Source: Typhlomys cinereus (Eukaryota; Chordata; Mammalia; Rodentia; Platacanthomyidae). Taken from it: 64,000 nt of DNA. The position numbers and the translations under genes were made by a program. The stretch covers positions 1,504,574-1,568,573 of the forward strand of contig JALPQD010000360.1 in assembly GCA_023101885.1 (NCBI GenBank), read 5' to 3'. The notes below the pieces were generated by a model. That model saw only the letters and a list, made by a program, of their open reading frames with translations. It searched no databases and was not told the DNA's origin. Positions 24,301-31,577 of this stretch are shown in pieces (within the stretch, counting starts at the first letter, position 1; each line of letters starts with the position of its first letter).

Positions 24301-27300
24301 ATATTCTAAAACTTTGATCTTTAATTTGGATGACAAAGAAAACGTCTTGTAGAGACAAGCAGAATGTATCAGTAGAATGATGAAATTTAGAGACAGGTAG
24401 ACCTGGGTTTGAATTTGCTAGGTTTTTCTCTTAGCGTCCATTTTCTCATTTGTAGAATTGTAGACATATAAAATGCCCATAAAAGACCCTATGGATTAAA
24501 TGGTTTGGTCCATTTCTAAACAGTAAGTTTGCACATTACTTTATGGAATGCTTATTAAACATTTCTTTTGTGCGCATGCATGCGTGCATATCTGAGGGCA
24601 CTGTGTGTCCCTATAGAGTACCAAGGATGATTTCAGGAATCACACTGGATTGCTTTTACCTCCTTTTTGCTTCACTCTGGGACTTTCTCAGGCTCTGCCC
24701 ACTAGGGCCAGAAGTGCAGGCTGCCACTGATTCCACCTGGCATTTTTTTACGTGGGACCTGGGATTTGAAAACTCAGAAACTTCTGCTTTCAAGGCAGAG
24801 TCTCAACTCCTGAGCCATCTCTGTAGCTCTGTAGAATGCTAATTAAAATACTGAAAATACTCTGCATTGAGGCAACATGATCACTGTTTAGTTAACCATT
24901 ATAAAATAAGTTAATTTTAAGTTTAATACTTGCTCGGATCTCTTATATCTGGAACAAGTTCAAGAGTTCAGAGATAAGAAAAAGATTTCAAAACAGTTCT
25001 GGTAGAAGATATCTTAAACTATGTGTTCTGAAAGATTGTTTGTTAGACCCATGGAAAAGTACTCAAGACCATTTTACCTTTTTTTCACTCTGCGCAGTTC
25101 CAACAAGCTTGGGTATCTGGTTTCTCCACCACAGCAAATTAGAAGAGGGGAGAGAAGCTGCTACAGGTAGGCGCAATGAGGCCCTTGGGAAACAATAGTC
25201 CTTCCTGCGCCACTTGGAAAGTGAAAGTGCAGCAGTGACAAGGGGACGGTGCCATTGTGTTCTCTTCGGTAGTTGTTAGGAACTGGGGATTGCCTGGCCT
25301 ATGTGAGGCTCTAGGTCCCCAAAAGGTGTGAAATAAAGTCTCACTATTCTATTTTATATCTTTCTATATTTGCAAAACCTGTTTATTGGTGGACATCATG
25401 GTGCACACTTACTACAATCATATCACTTGGGAGGTTGAGACAGAAAGACTGAGTTTAAGGCCGATCTCCTGGCCTAGCAAAACGCTTCGTAAGGGAGGGA
25501 GACTAGCACAGCGCATGTCAATGTAACATTTTCAGTTGTCAATTAGCAGATACTAGAATGGGTGTTGGGGTCGTGTGGTCATCACCCTCTTCCTCAGAAA
25601 GGAAATAACAGTGGTTTTTCTTCATTTAAACTTTAGATCTTGAAAGGCATTTTGAGGAGAATTAGGTCATAACCATAGTAACCTGTCAGTTCCTCTAAAA
25701 TACACGTCAGGTGCTAAATGGCTTTCAAAATTAGGATTTGTGGCAGGGTAGAAGGCATTTACCACCAAAGCAGAGCCCACAGGACAAACAGAAAAACAGC
25801 CCATCAGGTGGTCACTGACCTAAAACAACATGCCCTGGCATGCACACAGATAAATGAATGCAATTTTTAAAAAGGAGTAGGATGTTGTGTGGTAGTTACT
25901 ACGAACTGTTTTGAGCTGGCACCGTGCTATGTTCCCCGGCTGATCTCAAACTGTCAAGTGATGATCCAGGCTCAGCCCGCTGAGCTTCTGAATTGTAGGT
26001 GTGAACCATCACACTTGGCTTTGTAGAGGTAATGTGCACAAATGCATGGTATCTGGCCTTTACATTAGTTGACTAGTTGATACTGTTTCATTGCTTTTAC
26101 TTTTGAAAGTAATTACAAGTAGAAGAAGACATGTTCATTTGTGTCTCTGAGTTTACTATAAAGGTATAATATCTTGGGATTTATTTCTCCAGAAGTATAA
26201 ACCGTGGGCGACACCACAGCGAAAGATCACAGAGGACTCAAGGCCCATCACTACCAGCAACTCCGGTCTTTGTGCCTGTTCCACCACCACCTTTGTACCC
26301 GCCGCCTCCCCACACACTTCCTCTCCCTCCAGGTGTTCCTCCCCCACAGTTTTCTCCTCAGTTTCCACCTGGCCAGCCGCCACCTGCTGGTTATAGTGTC
26401 CCTCCTCCAGGGTTTCCTCCAGCTCCTGCCAATTTATCAACACCTTGGGTGTCCTCAGGAGTGCAGACAGCTCACTCAAATGCCATCCCAACAACACAAG
26501 CGCCACCTTTGTCCAGGGAAGAATTCTATAGAGAGCAACGACGACTCAAAGAAGAGTGAGTATTTTACTTTAAAACTACTATACACTTTCTTCATTTTCT
26601 GATATAACATTAAATAGGTATTTTGGAAACATTTTCCAGTGTTTCCAGTTAGCACAAGAAAATTCACCTAAAATTTAAACCAAAGCCATACAAGCAACTT
26701 CCTCAGGGATACCTAGTTATTTATAGTTTTAAAGTGGAAAGCTAATGGCAATTTCATTCATTTCATTCATGATCTAATTACATTTGTCTTGTTAGTTTTC
26801 TTAAATGGTTTTTGTTAACTTTCACTCTTTAACTTTATTTTACTAGGGAAAAGAAAAAGTCCAAGCTAGATGAGTTTACAAATGATTTTGCTAAGGAATT
26901 GATGGAATACAAAAAGATTCAAAAGGAGCGTAGGCGCTCATTTTCCAGGTTAGTGTTCTGCGAGCCTTCACAACAGAATTACAAACGGGACTTTGAGTAT
27001 CCAGGGATTACCTGTGGATATAAATAACACTGCACTTAGGCAAGTTTTTTGATTCGGTCTAGCTTTGTAGAAATGGAGATGTAGCTTATTCCCGAGTATC
27101 TGTTTATTAAAATTGTTTCATATAAATTCTATTGTGTAGAACTAGCATTTATGGGGACTAAATTGCTTGTCCCTTGTAGTTAATTTATAATGTGAAGTTA
27201 AATGGGAAATGTTTGTGGAAGCAGAGAAATAGAGGCATAGCCAGAGAACATTTCTGAGCACCTTTTCCCATAAGGCTACAGCTTCTTCCTGGAACATTAA

Positions 27301-30300
27301 CCTGTGTCATCAGAAAGCAACGATAGAATACAAATTACTATTGATAGAATAACTGCAATTATAAAGATGCTCTGGAAGCTTGTTGAGAAAGATTTTTCTT
27401 TTTTAGACTTATAGTTAAAATGTGTTTCCTTTTAAAGCTAGATAATCAACCAGCGCAGGATAAACATGATGCACTCCAATAGTCAATCAGGAAGTGAAAT
27501 TTAAACTTAATTGGCATTTGTTTAATGTTAGCAAGCTCATAAAATTCACGGAACATTAATGCACTCCGCTCTGCCTGTTGAAACTTCACTTTTGTTTGTA
27601 ACAAGTGATTGCTCCGATTTCTGTACTTTATTCCATTCCAGTGGAGGTCACGTGCCTCTTTAATCATCTGAGATGAGACTAGATACAAAGAAAGAAAAAC
27701 TTTGAGAAGAGAATGTTAGAATATGAGATCTGTTTTATTTTATATATATTTCTCAACTACCAATTACCGTTTTTGTTTTTAGGTCTAAATCTCCCTATAG
27801 TGGTTCATCATATTCAAGAAGTTCCTACACTTATTCAAAGTCAAGATCCGGTTCAACACGGTCACGCTCCTACTCTCGGTCATTCAGCCGCTCTCATTCT
27901 CGTTCCTATTCACGATCACCTCCGTATCCCAGAAGAGGCAGAGGCAAGAGTCGTAACTACCGTTCCCGGTCTCGATCTCACGGATACCATCGCTCTAGAT
28001 CAAGGTCACCTCCTTATAGACGTTATCATTCACGATCAAGATCCCCACAAGCATTTAGGGGACAGTCTCCCAATAAGCGTAATGTACCTCAAGGAGAAAC
28101 AGAACGTGAATATTTTAATAGATACAGAGAAGTCCCACCACCTTATGACATAAAAGCCTATTATGGGAGGAGTGTTGACTTTAGAGACCCATTTGAGAAA
28201 GAGCGCTATCGAGAGTGGGAGAGGAAATACCGAGAGTGGTATGAGAAGTATTACAAAGGCTATGCCACTGGTGCCCAGCCAAGACCCTCTGCAAACAGGG
28301 AGACCTTCTCTCCAGAGAGACTTCTGCCTCTTAACATCAGGAATTCTCCCTTCACTAGAGGACGCAGAGAAGACTATGTTGCTGCTGGACAGAGTCACAG
28401 AAGTCGAAATCTAGGTGGAGGCTACCCAGAAAAGCTTTCAACAAGAGACAGTCACAATCAAAAAGATAGCACAAAGTTGAAAGAGAAGGAGAGCGACAAT
28501 GCCCCTGGGGACAGCAAAGGGGGCAAACACAAGAAGCATCGGAAGAGAAGGAAGGGAGAGGAGAGCGAAAGTTTCCTCAGCCCAGAGCTGCTGGAGACCG
28601 CCAGGAAGTCAAGAGAATCTTCAGGTGTTGATGAAAATAAGGCTGAGCCGTTGTTTGTGCTTCCCAGCAGAGATGATGCCACCCCGGTGAGGGACGAGCC
28701 CATGGATGCAGACTCCATCACTTTCAAGTCGGTATCTGAAAAGGACAAGAGAGAAAAAGACAAACCAAAAGCAAAAAGTGACAAGACAAAACGGAAAAGT
28801 GATGGATCCACCACATCCAAAAAAGAAAACATTTTAAAACCTGCTAAAGGACCCCAAGAAAAGGTAGATGGGGAGCGTGAAAAGTCTCCTCGGTCCGAAC
28901 CTCCACTTAAAAAGGCCAAAGAAGAGGCTCCAAAGACTGACCCCGCAAAAGCATCATCGTCTGCCCAGAAGGACGACAAGGGCTCTAGCACCCCCAGGAA
29001 AGCTCACTCCAAGTCTGCAAAAGAGCACCAGGAGCCAAAGCCTATCAAGGAGGAGAAGGTAAAGAAGGACTATTCCAGAGACGTCAAGTCAGAAAAGCCA
29101 GCCAACAAGGAAGAAAAGGCCAAAAAGCCCGAGAAGAATAAATCGTCAGTTGACAGCAAGGGAGAGAAGAGGAAGAGGAAAACTGAAGACAAAAGTACCT
29201 GATAAAGACTTGGAGTCTTCACTGAAAGTCTCTAAAGTGGAAGGAACTGAGATCGTGAAACCATCACCCAAGCGCAAAATGGACCCTGATGTGGAAAAGT
29301 TGGAGAGGACCCCGGAAAAAGACAAAACCACATCATCAACTGCCCCAGCCAAAAAGATCAAGCTCAACAGAGAAACTGGCAAAAAGATTGGAAGTACTGA
29401 AAATATATCTAGTGCAAAGGAACCCTCAGAAAAATTAGAATCATCATCTAGCAAAATTAAACAGGAAAAAAGCAAAGGAAAGACCAAGCGAAAAGTGGCT
29501 GGAACTGAAGGTTCCAGCTCAACCCTTGTGGATTACACCAGGTACCTGACGGCCGCTCCTGGGTCAGGAGTCTTTCTGGGGAAGTGGTGTGTGGTAATGT
29601 TACCAACGCGTGTGCTGCTCATGTTACTGAAGAATGTGTTCGTGGTGGGGATTAGTCTTGCCCACTCTTTCCTGTCTTCAGAGAACAGCTTTGTTACAGG
29701 CAAGAGTACTGGTGGGGGGACTGCACTATTGCAGTGACTGGTAGAGTTAGATCGTGTGTCGTCTGCTGGGACAGAATCCCTCAACTTGTTTTCAGTTTGG
29801 CTTTTTAAAGCTAAAAGGGCACAATGTTTTAATCATACTGTTTTTCTTTATTAATATGTTGGAGTTACAGATATAATAAATATATTTAATACGTAATATA
29901 ATTTTATCAATTTTATTTGTTTTACCAATTTCATTAATTAAAAGTATTTTCACTCTTTTTAGTACAAGCTCCACTGGAGGTAGTCCTGTGCGGAAGTCTG
30001 AAGAGAAAACAGACACCAAGCGAACCGTGATCAAAACCATGGAAGAATACAACAACGACAACACCGCTCCCGCCGAAGACGTGATCATCATGATCCAGGT
30101 GCCTCAGTCCAAGTGGGATCAAGATGACTTCGAGTCCGAAGAGGAGGACGTGAAATCCACACAGCCTGTCTCAAGTGTGGGGAAACCTCCTAATATAAAA
30201 AATGCTGTGACCAAGCCGTCTCCTGCTGTCAAGTACTCTGAGAAAGAAAGTGAGCAGACCGAGAAAATCCAGAGGCTCGCCAAGGAGATGAGCCATGAGG

Positions 30301-31577
30301 TCATGCAGCACGAGGTCAAAAGCTCCAAAAGCTCCACATCTAGTGATAAAGGGAAAACCAAAGATCGAGACCACTCGGCATCAGAGAAAGAGGCCACTGA
30401 CAAGAGGAAGAACAGCTCACAGCCGGAGCGGGACAGTAATGTGGATCGTCTGAATGAACAGGGAAATTCATTTAAATGTCTGTCTCAGTCTTCCAAAGAG
30501 AAGCATGATTCTGCTCGTGGTTCCTCAAATAAAGACTTCACTCCCAGCAGAGACAAGAAACCCGACTATGACAGCAGAGAGTATTCCAGTTCCAAACGGA
30601 GAGAGGAGAGGAGCGAGTCAGCCAGAAGAAAAGAGTCCCCTCCCCGGAGTAAAGAGTCGACGTCTGCACAGAAGAGCAAGCCCAGGGAGGAGAGAGACTT
30701 GTCCAAGAAAGGGGCAGGAGGAGAGTCCAGAAAAAGCAATTCTAGTCCCTCCAGAGACAAAAAGCCTCACGACCACAAAGCCCCCCACGATGCCAAGCGC
30801 TCGAGTGAGGAGGCAAAGCCTGTAGAGAGAAATCCTTGCAAGGAGCGAGAGAAGCCAGCGGCGGAGGCACGGAATGGCAAAGAGGCAGGTGGCACCAAGT
30901 TACCCGGAACGCCCAACCCACCAGATGCAGCAAGTGAAAAAGAGCCCAAAGAGCCGAGTACTGGACAGAGCGACAAGAACGCTGCCAAGCCCAAACCCCA
31001 GACAAGCCATTCGTCCCGGCTCTCCTCTGATCTCACCAGGGAGACTGACGAAGCTGCTTTTGAACCAGACTATAATGAGAGCGACAGCGAAAGCAACGTG
31101 TCTGTGAAAGAAGAGGACGCGGCCACAAACACAGCCAAGGACTTGAAAGAGAAAGTGACAGAGAAGGCAAAGGAGAGCCAGACCCCAGCCGCACCAGCAC
31201 CAGCACCTGCAGCCGCCGCAGCAGCTGCAGTGACAGCGGCAGCAGCAGCAGTCCAGGTGGGGGGGAGCAGGAGTCAGAGCCAGAGCAGCCCCAGCGTCAG
31301 CCCCAGCAGGAGTCAGAGCCCCTCGGGCAGCCAGACCCGCAGCCACAGCAGCAGCGCCAGCTCAGCGGAGAGTCAGGACAGCAAGAAGAAGAAGAAGAAG
31401 AAAGACAAGAAGAAGCACAAGAAGCATAAAAAGCACAAGAAACACAAGAAGCACGCGGGCACCGAGGGGGACACGGAGAAGAGCCAGAAACACAGGCACA
31501 AGAAGAAGAAGTCCAAGAAGAACAAGGACAAAGAAAAGGAGAAGGACGACCAAAAAGCGAGATCTGTCGCCGTGTAA
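2108..31577 (+). CDS. RBBP6: RBBP6, retinoblastoma-binding protein 6 (E3 ubiquitin ligase), spliced, 18 coding exons
   Basis: RBBP6 (also called PACT or P2P-R) is a nuclear RING-type E3 ligase that binds Rb and p53 and works with the 3'-end processing machinery of pre-mRNA. The exons join as 2108-2273, 7582-7681, 10107-10143, 14659-14703, 16714-16802, 16921-17017, 17362-17501, 20077-20249, 21617-21720, 21834-22165, 23218-23314, 23428-23506, 23687-23741, 25098-25166, 26193-26555, 26847-26948, 27783-29541 and 29963-31577, all with GT-AG borders. Visible domains are: DWNN ubiquitin-like at about residues 1-76, CCHC knuckle at 161-174, RING at 259-300, Pro-rich at about 335-630, RS at about 683-770, then a charged tail and a Lys/His-rich C-terminus. 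The start has a strong Kozak context (GCCACCATGT). The expected length is 1806 residues against about 1792 in human. One extra base near 29195-29202 breaks the frame in exon 17, so the literal reading would stop at residue 1155. It is either a sequence error or a real lesion; because everything downstream is well preserved, I favour an error. Confidence 0.97.
3107..3175 (+). mobile_element. ID-like tRNA-derived SINE
   Basis: AGCTCCTCAGTTGGTAAAG resembles a tRNA A-box region, and GGGCTCAGTCCCCAG resembles the B box of rodent ID elements. Confidence 0.65.
4544..4651 (-). mobile_element. B1 SINE, antisense
   Basis: Contains CAGTCCTCCTGCCTCAGCCTCC and GGCATTGCAGGCGTATGCCA-type blocks of the 7SL-derived B1 right part, diverged. 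Confidence 0.75.
5259..5352 (-). mobile_element. L1 3' end fragment, antisense
   Basis: A poly-T run is followed by a CT-only tract (CCCTCTCTCCCTCCACCCTCCC). On the minus strand this is a polypurine tract then poly-A, the hallmark of rodent L1 3' ends. Confidence 0.5.
5722..5952 (-). mobile_element. B2-superfamily SINE, antisense (copy 1 of a tandem pair)
   Basis: Ends in the antisense tRNA-like head (GCAAAGGCTTAACACTGAGC) and contains GGCAGGCTCCACCTTCCAGGG. A T-run of about 24 bases interrupts the body. Confidence 0.7.
5973..6163 (-). mobile_element. B2-superfamily SINE, antisense (copy 2 of a tandem pair)
   Basis: Nearly repeats the preceding element, including shared flanking words (CAACACAATGTTTGTTT after each), which indicates local duplication rather than two insertions. 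Confidence 0.7.
6206..6480 (+). mobile_element. B2-superfamily SINE (older subfamily)
   Basis: Starts GGGGCTGGACAGATGGCTCA with B box GAGTTTGGATCCC, and has the body GCAATCCAGGATGATTTC and a CA-rich then AAATAAATAAAC tail. Confidence 0.85.
6483..6752 (-). mobile_element. B2-superfamily SINE, antisense
   Basis: Starts with a GT-rich tail complement and ends CATTTCTCCAGCCC. Lies tail to tail with the preceding sense copy. Confidence 0.85.
6920..7183 (-). mobile_element. B2-superfamily SINE, antisense
   Basis: GGAATCATCCTGAATTATTC and TTAACCCCAGAGCCACCTCT blocks match the antisense body and head. Confidence 0.8.
7582..7681 (+). CDS. RBBP6: RBBP6 coding exon 2 (DWNN domain, second part)
   Basis: 100 bp encoding residues 56-88, with split codons at both ends. 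It completes the DWNN ubiquitin-like fold (EYTDDNALIPKNSSVIVRR and onward). Acceptor TTTACAG, donor GTAAGTA. Confidence 0.96.
8688..8826 (-). mobile_element. B1 SINE, antisense
   Basis: GAGGCAGGGTCTCACCC, CCAGGTTGGCCTTGGAATTC and GCCTGTGCCACC follow the B1 order, diverged. Confidence 0.75.
9892..10058 (+). mobile_element. B1 SINE with (AAAT)n tail
   Basis: GGCATGGTGGTGCACACTTT through GGCCTGGGCTACAGGAGACC, ending in CTGCCTCAAAA and six AAAT units. Confidence 0.85.
10107..10143 (+). CDS. RBBP6: RBBP6 coding exon 3 (37 bp, linker)
   Basis: A 37-bp exon encoding the end of residue 89 to Ala101 (SRTEPVMGTTKA). The long mRNA splices out at GCA|GTATGT. The short isoform reads through this donor. 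Acceptor TTTTTTAG. Confidence 0.95.
10537..10542 (+). terminator. Intronic poly(A) signal for short RBBP6 isoform
   Basis: AATAAA 337 bp after the short-isoform stop, followed by a GT-rich stretch (GTTTGGAGTGTATATTTTG). This fits a proximal cleavage site for the short mRNA. Confidence 0.7.
11699..11704 (+). terminator. Second, distal intronic poly(A) signal
   Basis: AATAAA in intron 3, followed about 20 bp later by a GT-rich element (ACTTGTGTGTTCCCTGG). It could give the short isoform a 1.5-kb 3' UTR. Use is inferred. Confidence 0.5.
12062..12183 (-). mobile_element. B1 SINE, antisense
   Basis: A (TTTA)n tail complement, then TTTTTTGAGACAG, AGCTCAGGCTAGGCTC and GGCATGTGCCACCATGC. Confidence 0.8.
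12205..12331 (-). mobile_element. B1 SINE, antisense
   Basis: TAGCCCAGCCTGGCCTTGAA and GCCTCCCGAGTGCTGGTAC. It lies 20 bp from the preceding copy in the same orientation. Confidence 0.85.
13404..13523 (-). mobile_element. B1 SINE, antisense
   Basis: TTTTGAGGCAGAGTCTTGC, GTAGCCCAGGCTGGAACTC and CTAGCCTCCCAGGCAGACG. Confidence 0.8.
14659..14703 (+). CDS. RBBP6: RBBP6 coding exon 4 (45 bp)
   Basis: Encodes residues 102-116 (IDDSSASITLAQLTK), phase 0 at both ends. The donor is AAG|GTATATATAT, lying directly in a (TA)n tract. The frame stays open past the donor for 88 codons, to TAA at 14968-14970. Confidence 0.95.
14704..16060 (+). other. RBBP6: Possible alternative last exon: exon 4 extension plus 3' UTR-like sequence
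   Basis: Read-through of the exon 4 donor keeps the frame open for 88 codons. AATAAA signals follow at 15409-15414 and 16045-16050, the latter with a GT-rich downstream element (GGTTGCTTGTTTTGTGG). The stretch is free of SINEs, unlike most neighbouring intron DNA, which would fit a transcribed 3' UTR. This is inferred; no expression evidence is available. Confidence 0.35.
16061..16713 (+). other. RBBP6: RBBP6 intron 4, 3' part
   Basis: AT-rich and free of recognisable repeats; nothing else seen. Confidence 0.6.
16714..16802 (+). CDS. RBBP6: RBBP6 coding exon 5
   Basis: 89 bp encoding residues 117-145 plus two bases of Asn146 (TANLAEANASEEDKIKAMMS and onward). It links the DWNN domain to the zinc knuckle. 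Acceptor TTAAACAG, donor AA|GTAAGT. Confidence 0.96.
16921..17017 (+). CDS. RBBP6: RBBP6 coding exon 6 (CCHC zinc knuckle)
   Basis: Encodes residues 146-178. The zinc knuckle C-x2-C-x4-H-x4-C is at Cys161, Cys164, His169 and Cys174 (CFRCGKPGHYIKNC), a single-stranded RNA-binding type finger. Acceptor CCCTTTCAG, donor GGG|GTAAGT. Confidence 0.97.
17018..17361 (+). other. RBBP6: RBBP6 intron 6
   Basis: 344 bp, unremarkable. The acceptor is preceded by a pyrimidine tract (TTTTTCTTCCTATCCTCTTC). Confidence 0.85.
17362..17501 (+). CDS. RBBP6: RBBP6 coding exon 7
   Basis: 140 bp encoding residues 179-224 plus two bases of Ala225 (DKNFESGPRIKKSTGIPRSF and onward). A highly conserved linker between the zinc knuckle and the RING finger. 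Acceptor CCAAATAG, donor GC|GTAAGT. Confidence 0.96.
17947..18052 (-). mobile_element. B1 SINE, antisense
   Basis: TTTTTTGAGACAGGATCTTG, CCTCAGCCTCCC and GGGATTACAGATGTGCACAG, with an internal deletion. Confidence 0.8.
19248..19416 (-). mobile_element. B3-like SINE, antisense
   Basis: GCAGAGGACGACTTTAGGAA, CACTATGTGGGCTTCTGGGA and GTACTATCTCACCAGCCC follow the order of rodent B3. Confidence 0.75.
20077..20249 (+). CDS. RBBP6: RBBP6 coding exon 8 (RING finger, first half)
   Basis: 173 bp encoding residues 225-282 and the first base of Cys283. An acidic stretch (SSSSEEDDPIPDE) precedes the RING, whose cysteines appear at 259, 262, 274, 275, 280 and, split across the junction, 283. The RBBP6 finger is a C4C4 RING with U-box-like fold that recruits E2 enzymes. 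Donor GAAT|GTAAGC. Confidence 0.97.
20413..20732 (+). mobile_element. B2-superfamily SINE, young subfamily (1 of 3 tandem)
   Basis: GGGCTGGAGAGGTGGCTCAG (A box), GAGTTCGGATCC (B box), the body GTTTCTGGTCCTGGTAGGGC, a long CA tail with interspersed GA, then AATTGAATATAAG. Confidence 0.9.
20733..21016 (+). mobile_element. B2-superfamily SINE, young subfamily (2 of 3 tandem)
   Basis: Starts directly after the A-rich tail of the preceding copy. Same boxes and body, a (CA)n tail, then AATTAAATAAAAATAAA. Confidence 0.9.
21017..21327 (+). mobile_element. B2-superfamily SINE, young subfamily (3 of 3 tandem)
   Basis: Starts directly after the tail of copy 2. The longest (CA)n tail of the three, with CG interruptions (ACACGCGCACGCAC). 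Confidence 0.9.
21617..21720 (+). CDS. RBBP6: RBBP6 coding exon 9 (RING finger, second half)
   Basis: 104 bp encoding residues 283-317, including the last zinc pair Cys296 and Cys299 (CPTCHQNDVSPDALIANKF). Acceptor TACATAG, donor CAG|GTAAAA. Together with exon 8 all RING cysteines are present, so the ligase domain looks intact. Confidence 0.97.
21834..22165 (+). CDS. RBBP6: RBBP6 coding exon 10 (proline-rich start)
   Basis: 332 bp encoding residues 318-427 plus two bases of Arg428. Begins AVNNFKNETGYTKRLRKQ, followed by a short polyproline stretch and a Ser/Pro-rich, probably disordered segment. Acceptor CCTGTAG, donor CG|GTAAGT. Confidence 0.96.
22166..23217 (+). other. RBBP6: RBBP6 intron 10
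   Basis: 1.05 kb with one young antisense SINE. Next to it lies an open segment on the minus strand (about 23040-23170) of unknown origin. Confidence 0.8.
22757..23015 (-). mobile_element. B2-superfamily SINE, young subfamily, antisense, with TSD
   Basis: Flanked by a perfect 14-bp duplication CCATTTGGTCTCTT (22743-22756 and 23016-23029). The head, GGCAGAGGCTTAACCCCTGA in antisense, is near consensus. A recent L1-mediated insertion. Confidence 0.92.
23218..23314 (+). CDS. RBBP6: RBBP6 coding exon 11
   Basis: 97 bp encoding residues 428-460 (DSDSKLLPAAALASEHSKGA and onward, ending ALMEEK). Acceptor TTTTCCAG, donor AAAG|GTAAGT. Confidence 0.95.
23428..23506 (+). CDS. RBBP6: RBBP6 coding exon 12
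   Basis: 79 bp encoding residues 461-486 plus one base (GYQVPVLGTPSLLGQSLLHG and onward). Acceptor TTCTGAAG, donor CTG|GTGAGT. Confidence 0.95.
23687..23741 (+). CDS. RBBP6: RBBP6 coding exon 13
   Basis: 55 bp encoding residues 487-504 plus two bases (PVRINAARPGGGRPGWE). The acceptor follows a long T-rich, TTA-repeat tract. Donor GAGCA|GTAAGT. Confidence 0.94.
23742..25097 (+). other. RBBP6: RBBP6 intron 13
   Basis: 1.36 kb with one older antisense B2-superfamily SINE; otherwise nothing recognised. Confidence 0.85.
24572..24832 (-). mobile_element. B2-superfamily SINE, older, antisense
   Basis: GGGCACTGTGTGTCCC, GGCTCTGCCCACTAGGGCC and CTCCTGAGCCATCTCTGTAG blocks. Confidence 0.8.
25098..25166 (+). 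CDS. RBBP6: RBBP6 coding exon 14
   Basis: 69 bp encoding residues 505-527 plus two bases (SNKLGYLVSPPQQIRRGERS and onward). Acceptor TCTGCGCAG, donor ACAG|GTAGGC, the weakest purine-side donor in the gene. Confidence 0.95.
25386..25490 (+). mobile_element. B1 remnant
   Basis: CATCATGGTGCACACTTACT and CACTTGGGAGGTTGAGACAG follow the B1 order, heavily diverged. Confidence 0.55.
25900..26020 (-). mobile_element. B1 remnant, antisense
   Basis: CTGATCTCAAACTGTCAAGT, ATTGTAGGTGTGAACCATCA and CACTTGGCT retain the B1 layout. Confidence 0.5.
26193..26555 (+). CDS. RBBP6: RBBP6 coding exon 15 (proline-rich region)
   Basis: 363 bp encoding residues 528-648 plus two bases. Dominated by Pro (PVPPPPLYPPPPHTLPLPPG and onward), ending in a charged helix-like stretch (REEFYREQRRLKEE). 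Likely a protein-interaction surface. Acceptor TTTCTCCAG, donor GAAGA|GTGAGT. Confidence 0.96.
26847..26948 (+). CDS. RBBP6: RBBP6 coding exon 16 (cassette exon, 34 codons)
   Basis: 102 bp, an exact multiple of three, encoding residues 649-682 (EKKKSKLDEFTNDFAKELME and onward). In human this 34-residue segment is absent from isoform 2 (1758 versus 1792 residues), and skipping here would also keep the frame. Acceptor TTTTACTAG, donor CCAG|GTTAGT. Confidence 0.95.
26949..27782 (+). other. RBBP6: RBBP6 intron 16
   Basis: 834 bp with no recognisable repeat, in a repeat-rich gene; possibly constrained because it flanks the cassette exon (inference). Confidence 0.7.
27783..29541 (+). CDS. RBBP6: RBBP6 coding exon 17 (RS region and Lys/Glu-rich tail; carries a one-base frame disruption)
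   Basis: 1759 bp encoding about residues 683-1268. The first 90 residues are RS-rich (many RS, SRS and YSRS dipeptides), then a conserved segment (EKERYREWERKYREWYEKY) and a long Lys/Glu/Ser tail carrying the region ascribed to Rb binding. The frame is open to 29199, meets TGA at 29200-29202, and resumes one base shifted from about 29196 to the donor at 29541. The exon is one base longer than phase requires (incoming phase 2, outgoing phase 2 needs 1758), which independently supports a single-base insertion. Donor ACCAG|GTACCT is non-consensus. Confidence 0.95.
29195..29202 (+). other. RBBP6: Frame disruption in RBBP6 exon 17 (one extra base)
   Basis: The codons GAC AAA AGT ACC run into TGA, while GAT AAA GAC in the next frame continues the expected RBBP6 reading (DKD, then LESS...KVSKVEG). 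Removing one base within GTACCTGA restores a 1806-codon ORF. The local string is not a long homopolymer, so a simple homopolymer miscall is not the obvious cause. Confidence 0.85.
29542..29962 (+). other. RBBP6: RBBP6 intron 17
   Basis: 421 bp. The exon 17 frame stays open across the weak donor GTACCTG to 29737, so retention would add a short novel tail. The 3' half is very AT-rich. Confidence 0.85.
29963..31577 (+). CDS. RBBP6: RBBP6 coding exon 18 (C-terminal tail)
   Basis: Encodes residues 1269-1806 and TAA at 31575-31577. Contains a highly conserved segment (VIIMIQVPQSKWDQDDFESE), the region ascribed to p53 binding, a conserved stretch (SSRLSSDLTRETDEAAFEPD), an Ala/Pro-rich insertion at about 1677-1700, an SR-like block and a C-terminal Lys/His tract (KKHKKHKKHKKHKKH) that is probably a nuclear localisation signal. 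The sequence SSKEKHDS appears to lack a few residues found in human. Acceptor CTTTTTAG. Confidence 0.96.

Larger units (their letters stand above)
25167..26192 (+). other. RBBP6: RBBP6 intron 14
   Basis: 1.03 kb holding degraded SINEs: a B1 remnant in sense (about 25386-25490) and one in antisense (about 25900-26020), and possibly a B3 remnant at 25740-25870. Confidence 0.75.

Noticed and set aside
29195..29962. GTACCTGA at the frame break as an alternative donor
   Set aside because: It is identical to the first eight bases of the real exon 17 donor at 29542, but splicing from it to 29963 leaves the wrong phase, so it would not rescue the frame.
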